A stretch of DNA of 64,000 nucleotides from NCBI GenBank assembly GCA_964461885.1, contig CAYWVY010000003.1, positions 1 through 64,000 of the forward strand, given 5' to 3'. The first letter of the stretch is position 1. Every line of letters starts with the position of its first letter. Origin of the DNA: UBA288 sp964461885 (lineage in GTDB: Archaea; Halobacteriota; Methanomicrobia; Methanomicrobiales; Methanospirillaceae). Positions 59,901 to 64,000 of the stretch are shown here, piece after piece. The notes below the pieces were generated by a model, which searched no databases, was not told the origin of the DNA, and worked only from the letters and a program-made list of their open reading frames with translations. A program made the position numbers and the translations under genes.

Positions 59901-60006
59901 GGAGCTCGTGAACGGGGTGCTCGCCGCGGCATTCCCGGTCCGGCCGTCGCCGGCGTCGTGCCGCTCGTGCGCCTACCACGAGCTCTGCGCAGACGAAACG
60001 GCGTAG
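56971..60006 (+). CDS. UvrD/PcrA-type helicase with C-terminal Fe-S nuclease
   Basis: A 1011-residue AddA/UvrD-like superfamily 1A helicase fused to a RecB/AddB-type PD-(D/E)XK nuclease. Helicase motifs: Walker A AGPGSGKTR (21-29), DEFQDT (223-228), DDDQTIYRFRGA, VHKSKGTEF and YVAMTRAEERLYL. Nuclease: GSAVHMAIEA, VVVDFKTG (D910, K912), QLNLYALA. Cysteines near 779-783 and 997, 1000 and 1006 (CRSCAYHELC) are placed as in Fe-S nucleases of the AddB/Cas4 class. It probably resects or unwinds DNA ends; its partner, if any, is not in the window. Length is complete. Confidence 0.93.
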   Translation: MLLDPRQAEAVEKDGIQLILAGPGSGKTRVITEKIARLLENRVDPDTILALTYSEKAAQEMADRCAERTGRTGIAIHTFHSFCLQVIRDHVLESGIATTAGVISKPNQLAWGLRNIDTFDFSTIAVGNNAAAVIKAVLEGISAFRDEAIGSDELTRYLEEAPDDEPAGRLRDLLAVYRAYEQYKRAEHLIDYPDMVHGAVRLLERKPGIRDEYRRQYSHVLVDEFQDTNWIQLRLLKLLAGDHLCVVADDDQTIYRFRGAYLTNLDEVKRTWPDCRGTLLDRNYRSTSTILALALRLMQSAPNRTPKEITTANPEGEPVVFARCANEEAQVAFVRDKIAALLEAEFLPRRESAPRRFRHGDIAVLCRKREQGAALAHALAQNGIPCTYRGEVDLFRLPETRGVLAWLRAVDNPCAAGASLHRLMRAAGTPEPTVQHLHAGARRYADPVLGDDGVWAAMLRAADLVPDEAPLVAELARAVGRLIAEKETTPLPALVHKVLFRGAGLYRRALGREDTRSVAALNAFYRIAVEYDAATREAGLPDFLEHLRVLAEFPVEVETGSGEDAVQVMTVHKSKGTEFPAVFVLDLSAAHFPLSYREKRFAVPAELARGLRGDDDERALFLQEERRLLYVAMTRAEERLYLTRVVRHGRNRNETRPSVFLRELGVDKNPLVQTVEVDAPIAAGPVAGEPQDSLEALREAGVEQLARAAAEARHTAAFAHLVALERLRIAAGGGDGSAFDPASFLVGAWPMAEIVLPGTPPRPPEVPEGFAFSASSLGCYADCPLRFKFEHLLGVPAPPGARAGLGSAVHMAIEALSKDLLRGIERDRNEAVAILEGCWQSSAYASERHEAEDWRTAVALLDTYLAWQATNRNEIVDVERRFSFPYEDRPIRGSIDRIERRPDGRLVVVDFKTGALSSAPTIGAVQAEVQLNLYALAVAEEFGAFPAEAAYLYLREPRYIPYCPTGATMGAFLERLTELVNGVLAAAFPVRPSPASCRSCAYHELCADETA

Positions 60007-60013
60007 CTGCCCC

Positions 60014-60364
60014 TCACCGGGGTTTGGTCCGGACCCAGTCCGAGAGCCGGGTCGTTCTATCGGGGTGGTCGATCCGGCAGCGGGAGAGGTCGAGCCGACC
60101 CGTCTCGTAGCCGTGGGCCCGCATCACCTCGAGCAGGCGCGCGTACTTCCCCGTCCGGCAGAGGTGCTGGTGCAGCCGGTGCATGGTCGACTTCGCGCCG
60201 TAGCAGCGCGGCGCATCGGCCCAGGAGACGCCGGTCGAGAGGACGTAAAGGACGCCGGTGAAGAGCCGGCGGAGGTCGGCCCGGCGGCCGCCGTGCGGGG
60301 ACCGGGCCGGGAGGATTGGCCGGATCTCCTCCCAGAGCCGGTCGTCGGGCTCCCGGAATGGCAT
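60014..60364 (-). CDS. Orphan IS5-type transposase N-terminal domain (DUF4096)
   Basis: A 116-residue protein resembling the first half of IS5-family transposases (DUF4096): MPFREPDDRLWEEIRPILP, then GGRRADLRRLFTGVLYVLSTGVSW and APRCYGAKSTMHRLHQHL. The catalytic DDE half is absent and no terminal inverted repeats or target duplication are seen, so it is either a remnant or a domesticated domain. It has normal GC content and is intact, eight bases from the helicase stop. ATG 60364 fits the family start. Confidence 0.75.
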   Translation of the reverse strand: MPFREPDDRLWEEIRPILPARSPHGGRRADLRRLFTGVLYVLSTGVSWADAPRCYGAKSTMHRLHQHLCRTGKYARLLEVMRAHGYETGRLDLSRCRIDHPDRTTRLSDWVRTKPR

Positions 60365-60434
60365 ACACCCGAATACGCGCCGCATCAGAAAAGGGTGTTG
60401 GTGCCCGTCGGGCCGGAACGCGACCCGGTCCGGG

Positions 60435-60716
60435 TCAGTCCTCCGAAGAGGCCGGCTTCCAGCGGAAGTAAGGCGTCCCGCCGACGTCGCGGCACTCGAT
60501 CCGCTTCTCGCCGCAGAACTGGGGCGCGAGGACGACCAGGTCCGCGATGAACCGATCGAGATGGAGCCGGCGGTTGACCTCGGGGCCGATCAGGGCGGCC
60601 TCGATCTCGTGCAGGGCGAAGGCCTCGCCGGGGTGTGCCCGGAGGAACGCCTCGACCTGGTTCTGTCCGGTTTCGCCGGCCTCGAACTCGTCGGATGTGA
60701 TGGGCACAGGAACCAC
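60435..60716 (-). CDS. Winged-helix-like small protein
   Basis: A 93-residue protein: QNQVEAFLRAHPGEAFALHEIEAAL (helix-helix), a strand VLAPQFCGEKRIECRDV and a closing strand TPYFRWKP, the layout of a winged helix. It may be a DNA-binding regulator. It starts at GTG 60716 (or GTG 60707). The family is not named; confidence that it is a gene is fair because composition matches neighbours. Confidence 0.6.
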   Translation of the reverse strand: MVPVPITSDEFEAGETGQNQVEAFLRAHPGEAFALHEIEAALIGPEVNRRLHLDRFIADLVVLAPQFCGEKRIECRDVGGTPYFRWKPASSED

Positions 60717-60757
60717 TCTGACACCCCTTGCCCCGGGGATCTCTTCATGGTTTCGCC

Positions 60758-61141
60758 TTACTCGTCCCAGCCCGCGGCAGGGTCCTCGCCCGGGGGGACG
60801 AGCCGGCCCGCGAACCGGCGCTCGCCCGCGTTGACCACGATCATCATGGGCAGGACACAGACCTGCCGCGAACCTTCGCCCGCGGCGGTGCCACCGGAGG
60901 GCGCACGGGAAGTGCCGAGATCGACGCGATACCGCCCTTCGCCGATCCAGAGGACGAGCCCCTGGGAGTCGGGGGTGAACCGCTCGATCATCAGCTCGAC
61001 GACCAGGTGCGGCCCGCCCTCCGAGAGCTCGGACGGCTCCTCGGCGTACGCGACGGAGGCGTAGCCCTCGAACGGCACCCCGCCGACCTCGAGATCGATG
61101 ACCATGCCTCCGGGGGTGAGCGTGAACGTGACGGGGATCAT
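60758..61141 (-). CDS. Hypothetical beta-rich protein
   Basis: A 127-residue protein that appears to be all-beta (MIPVTFTLTPGGMVIDLEVGG, then HLVVELMIERFTPD, RYRVDLG). No cysteine pattern, signal or membrane segment. Family not recognised. It starts at ATG 61141. The gene is in line with the small genes on both sides. Confidence 0.55.
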   Translation of the reverse strand: MIPVTFTLTPGGMVIDLEVGGVPFEGYASVAYAEEPSELSEGGPHLVVELMIERFTPDSQGLVLWIGEGRYRVDLGTSRAPSGGTAAGEGSRQVCVLPMMIVVNAGERRFAGRLVPPGEDPAAGWDE

Positions 61142-61192
61142 GGAGAGAGGCTCGGCGCGGGCGGTGTTAAGGATTGGGGAGCACGCAGCCGG

Positions 61193-61522
61193 TCAACCGA
61201 ACCCGCCGAACGGACAGGTGTCATCGTCGCCGCGCGCCCGCTCGAGTACGTACCGCAACGCCTGCACATCGCGGACGGTCATGTTGCTCACGATCAGCCG
61301 GTGCACGAGCTCGTCGAACGGCACGTCCTCGAGAAGGCGGTGGAACCCGGCCTCGAGGAACGGCTCGGTGACACCCTCCACGCCGGCGAAATCGAGCTCG
61401 ACCTCGCGGCCAGCTGCGAGCACGGGGCGGATCAGGTCGTGGAGTCGTCTCCCATCCTCCGCGCCGCCGTCCCCGATGATCCCGGCCACCCGGACGGTCA
61501 GGGCCCCGTTCCCGGTCTCCAT
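61193..61522 (-). CDS. STAS-like (DUF4325-type) protein
   Basis: A 109-residue protein with a STAS-like alternation of strand and helix: a core REVELDFAGVEGVTEPFLEAGF then RLIVSNMTVRDVQALRYVLE. The Asp-Phe-Ala-Gly-Val signature matches DUF4325, found in anti-anti-sigma-like regulators and as partners of ATPase modules. Function unknown here; start is ATG 61522. The four genes from 60435 to 61522 run in the same direction as the zinc-ribbon gene upstream (61559). Confidence 0.7.
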   Translation of the reverse strand: METGNGALTVRVAGIIGDGGAEDGRRLHDLIRPVLAAGREVELDFAGVEGVTEPFLEAGFHRLLEDVPFDELVHRLIVSNMTVRDVQALRYVLERARGDDDTCPFGGFG

Positions 61523-61558
61523 GACCGATTCTCTGTGCAGCGCAGGTATATAGTCCCT

Positions 61559-62218
61559 TCACACCTGCGGCGGGGACGCCTCCTCCACTGTGTGCCGGCG
61601 CGTATCGCGGGCCGCGAGCCGGTCGCGCTGGAACGCGACGATCGCGGCAAAGCGCGGGTCACCGACTCCACCGAGCCCGTCGAGCAGATCGGCCGCGCGC
61701 TCGAATTCGCCGGCCCGGCGGGCGACGTCGACCATCACGAGCGTCTCGGCCTCCGGGTTTTCAATGTAGTGCTCGCCCCGGCGCCGGATCTCGTCGAGCA
61801 GGTCGAGGGTACGGCGCCGCGCCCGCACTGCATCCTCATCCGCGCTGGCGTCGTCGGCGGCCCAGGCGGCCCAGAGGGCAGTCTCAGCCGCCTCGACCCA
61901 CCGATCCGCGTGTTCGAGCAGGGTAGATGCACAGAGGAGTCGGACCACGAGCTCGGGTTCTGTCCCCTCGCGGAGGGCCCGGTAGCCTTCCGATGCGACC
62001 ACCTCCGCGGCACCGGCCGTCGGCTCCTCGAGGGTCAGTCCGCAGTAGCCGCAGTGGGGGCACTCCTGGACCCAGTGGGCGATCGTCTCCCGCTGGTCGG
62101 GCGGGGGTCGGAGGTCGAGGTCCGCCGACCCCTCCCGCCCCGCATCGGCCACGAATCCCTGGACCGAGGTCTTTCCGCAGACCGCACACCGCTTCTCTTC
62201 CGTCGCGATCGTCGCCAT
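61559..62218 (-). CDS. DUF2225-like zinc-ribbon protein
   Basis: A 219-residue protein whose N-terminus bears CAVCG (residues about 11-15) and CPHCGYCG (about 53-60), metal ligands as in DUF2225, followed by helical repeats (TPR-like) such as ADRWVEAAETALWAAWAADD and a basic tail. Such proteins are commonly of unknown function but may bind metals and partner proteins. ATG 62218 is chosen because residues upstream do not resemble the family. Confidence 0.75.
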   Translation of the reverse strand: MATIATEEKRCAVCGKTSVQGFVADAGREGSADLDLRPPPDQRETIAHWVQECPHCGYCGLTLEEPTAGAAEVVASEGYRALREGTEPELVVRLLCASTLLEHADRWVEAAETALWAAWAADDASADEDAVRARRRTLDLLDEIRRRGEHYIENPEAETLVMVDVARRAGEFERAADLLDGLGGVGDPRFAAIVAFQRDRLAARDTRRHTVEEASPPQV

Positions 62219-62326
62219 CACCTCCAGATGGCGCCCCACCCGGATGAATCTGACGGCGCCTGCCGTGGGCAGCGGCCATGCGGGTGCGTGGGGCGGAAGA
62301 GGGGTTGATGCGTTTGAAGAAAAGGG

Positions 62327-62800
62327 TTAGAGGCCGAGCTCGGTGAGCCCGGGGTGGTCGTCGGGGCGCCGGCCGAGCGGCCAGTGGAACTTACGCTCCT
62401 CCTCGGTGATCGGCAGGTCGTTGATCGACGCGTGGCGCACGGCCATCCGGCCGGTCTGATCGAACTCCCAGTTCTCGTTGCCGTAGCTCCGGAACCAGTG
62501 GCCCGAGTCATCGCGCCACTCGTACGCGAACCGGACTGCGATCCGGTTGTCGCCGAAGGCCCAGATCTCCTTGATCAGGCGGTAGTCGATCTCCTGTGCC
62601 CACTTCCGCTTCAGGAACGCAACGATCTCGTCGCGGCCGTTGACAAACTCGGCACGGTTGCGCCAGCAGCTGTTCTCCGTGTACACGCCCGAGACCTTGA
62701 CAGCGTCGCGGGAGTTCCAGCCGTCCTCGGCCATCCGGACCTTCTGCACGGCCGTCTCGTACGTGAATGGGGGCACGGGCGGACGAATGTCTTCTGCCAT
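62327..62800 (-). CDS. DUF1348 (SnoaL/NTF2-like) protein
   Basis: A 157-residue DUF1348 protein with the NTF2-like fold. The opening PPFTYETAVQKVRMAEDGWN, CWRNRAEFVNGRDEIVAFLK and the strand pair NRIAVRFAYEWRDDSG then WEFDQTGRMAVRHASIND are characteristic. Family members are often plasmid or stress related and of undefined activity. It is on the same strand as the cupin and catalase downstream/upstream genes, all plausible oxidative-stress genes. Confidence 0.92.
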   Translation of the reverse strand: MAEDIRPPVPPFTYETAVQKVRMAEDGWNSRDAVKVSGVYTENSCWRNRAEFVNGRDEIVAFLKRKWAQEIDYRLIKEIWAFGDNRIAVRFAYEWRDDSGHWFRSYGNENWEFDQTGRMAVRHASINDLPITEEERKFHWPLGRRPDDHPGLTELGL

Positions 62801-62839
62801 GTGTCTTTCTTGACACGGAGAGTGGTTAAGGATATCCGC

Positions 62840-63241
62840 CTACTCGGTGGTCTTCCCGTCGAAGTGCTCCTCCTGCTCGTCGGCCTCCTTCTTCGTCTTC
62901 CGCACGACCCCGTCCTGGTGCTCGGGCGGCGAGTAGATCGTGTAGAGCTTGAGGTTCTCCGTCTTCGAGGTGTTGACCACGTTGTGCCGCGCACCGCTCG
63001 GCACGACCACGCCGCTCCCGTCCTTCACCGGGTTCGAGGTGCCGTCGATGATGACCTCTCCCTCGCCCTCCTCGAAGCGGAAGAACTGGTCGACGTCGTC
63101 GTGGACCTCCTCGCCGATCTCCTCACCGGCCTTCAGGTTCATCAGCACGAGCTGGCTGTACTTCCCGGTGTAGAGCACCCGGCGGTAGTCCGTGTTCGTC
63201 GTCGTCGCCGTCTCGATATCTGTTACAAATCCTTTCTTCAC
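62840..63241 (-). CDS. Cupin domain protein
   Basis: A 133-residue single-domain cupin. Metal ligands are in the pattern EVHDDVDQFFRFEEGEG (His and Glu) and the second motif HNVVNTS. The protein starts with a GTG 63241 (first residues KKGFVTDIE), preceded by a Shine-Dalgarno-like GGACGTGA. The basic, charged tail (VRKTKKEADEQEEHFDGK) resembles methanogen cupins next to superoxide or peroxide-related genes. Substrate unknown; possibly a quercetinase-like or sugar-binding cupin. Confidence 0.9.
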   Translation of the reverse strand: MKKGFVTDIETATTTNTDYRRVLYTGKYSQLVLMNLKAGEEIGEEVHDDVDQFFRFEEGEGEVIIDGTSNPVKDGSGVVVPSGARHNVVNTSKTENLKLYTIYSPPEHQDGVVRKTKKEADEQEEHFDGKTTE

Positions 63242-63415
63242 GGTATCACGTCCTTCATTTCGGTGATCGATCCTTCGCGGGATGATCGGTTCACCATCGC
63301 AGGGTGACCATTTCTTTCTTACGATCGGGGCAGGACTCCGCGGGCCGGGCTCACCGCTCCGGGATCTAAAAAAGAGGTCGGAGTCGGTCTCCCTGGAACG
63401 GCCCACGGACCACGG

Positions 63416-64000
63416 TCAGTCGGCGGGCTCGACCCGCTCCATCGGGATGCCGATCGCGTCCGCGATGCCCGCTCCGTAGGCCGGGTCGGCCTTCAGGCAG
63501 TTGCGGATGTGCCGGACCTTGATGAACTCGGGCGCGTCGCCCATCGCACGGGCCGTGTTTTCGCAGAGAACCCGCTGCTGGGCCGGGCTCATCAGCCGGA
63601 AGAGCTTGCCCGGCTGGGTGTAATAGTCCGAGTCGTCCGCGCGGAAGTCCCAGGCGTCGGCCGCGCCCGAGAGCTCCAAGGGGGGATCGCGGTACTCCGG
63701 CTGCTCCTGCCACTCGCCATAGCTGTTCGGCTCGTACGCGATAGTCGAGCCGTAGTTGCCGTCCACCCGCATCTGCCCGTCCCGGTGCGACGGGTGGGCC
63801 TGCGCGTTCTTCGGGCGGTTGACGGGGATCTGGTGGTGGTTGATGCCCAGGCGGTAGCGCTGCGCATCGCCGTAGGCGAAGAGGCGGCCCTGGAGCATCC
63901 TGTCGGGCGAGAACCCGATCCCGGGCACCACGGCCGCCGGGTTGAACGCCGCCTGCTCGACGTCCTGGAAGTAGTTCTCGGGGTTCCGGTTCAGCTCGAG
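63416..64000 (-). CDS. katA: Catalase, 3' part (runs off the right edge)
   Basis: The C-terminal 194 residues of a monofunctional haem catalase; the gene continues past the window. The proximal haem ligand motif RLFAYGDAQRYRLG, with its Tyr, is intact, preceded by ELNRNPENYFQDVEQAAF and followed by NHHQIPVN. The tail ends in a short C-terminus, matching small-subunit catalases. Hydrogen peroxide detoxification in a methanogen is notable, though known in some Methanosarcinales and Methanomicrobiales. With the cupin and DUF1348 genes it forms a stress-gene set. Confidence 0.93.
   Translation of the reverse strand, partial: LELNRNPENYFQDVEQAAFNPAAVVPGIGFSPDRMLQGRLFAYGDAQRYRLGINHHQIPVNRPKNAQAHPSHRDGQMRVDGNYGSTIAYEPNSYGEWQEQPEYRDPPLELSGAADAWDFRADDSDYYTQPGKLFRLMSPAQQRVLCENTARAMGDAPEFIKVRHIRNCLKADPAYGAGIADAIGIPMERVEPAD

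Noticed and set aside
62381..62390. CCAGTGGAAC, an ORB-like core inside the DUF1348 gene
   Set aside because: No G-rich element follows, and it lies in coding sequence.

Overview
The window reads as chromosomal DNA of a methanogenic euryarchaeon, most likely of the order Methanomicrobiales. The basis is archaeal information genes (Hel308, the KEOPS subunit Cgi121, Orc1/Cdc6, CCA-adding enzyme, Mre11/Rad50), a secreted protein with a PGF-CTERM-type tail, NosD-like beta-helix and REC/PAS signalling proteins of the kind common in that order, DUF4013 and DUF2769 proteins, and promoters with TATA boxes about 25 bases before leaderless starts. The taxon is an inference. Base composition is very GC-rich. 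A 100-base run of N inside a Ser/Gly repeat, and five short genes each broken by one frameshift or stop, suggest a draft or metagenome-derived contig.

Layout. 1-9 kb: Hel308-Cgi121, a MoaB-like protein, then a clear replication origin (2.8-3.3 kb) with origin recognition boxes facing an AT-rich core, followed by cdc6, an Lrp regulator and an aminotransferase. A GerW/DUF2953/small-protein trio follows, and a further isolated ORB lies at 8.8 kb. 9-15.7 kb: surface protein with assembly gap, SixA phosphatase, acyltransferase, broken VOC gene, PGF-CTERM protein. 15.8-23.7 kb: an NrdD without its glycyl-radical tail plus NrdH-type redoxin, SIMPL protein, flippase, ThpR and CCA enzyme (apparent CTG start), secreted beta-propeller. 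24-35 kb: lipoprotein hydrolase, two REC/PAS proteins, Mre11/Rad50, flavin/pyridoxamine oxidase-like proteins. 35-46 kb: many small accessory genes (VOC, tautomerase, paired Cys-rich proteins, TiaS-like, ChaB, PRC barrel, CNNM transporter, PPC domain, RNase HIII, three tandem DUF4013 proteins) and an ACT/Sua5/nucleotidyltransferase operon. 46-50 kb: Cas4-like protein lacking its nuclease motif, rubredoxin fused to a TPP enzyme, a radical SAM/SPASM enzyme, and a 1.4-kb AT-richer region. 51-64 kb: a PAS histidine-kinase relative lacking its phosphoacceptor His, translationally coupled to a Usp-Usp-GNAT fusion whose GNAT has a stand-alone paralogue next door, a UvrD/AddA-like helicase-nuclease, a lone transposase-like domain, small hypotheticals, and an oxidative-stress-like end (cupin, DUF1348, catalase).

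No rRNA, tRNA, CRISPR array or intact insertion sequence was recognised. The most distinctive points are the origin with an outlying ORB, the truncated NrdD, the pseudokinase/Usp-GNAT module, the degenerate Cas4-like protein beside a rubredoxin-TPP fusion, and the CTG start of the CCA enzyme.
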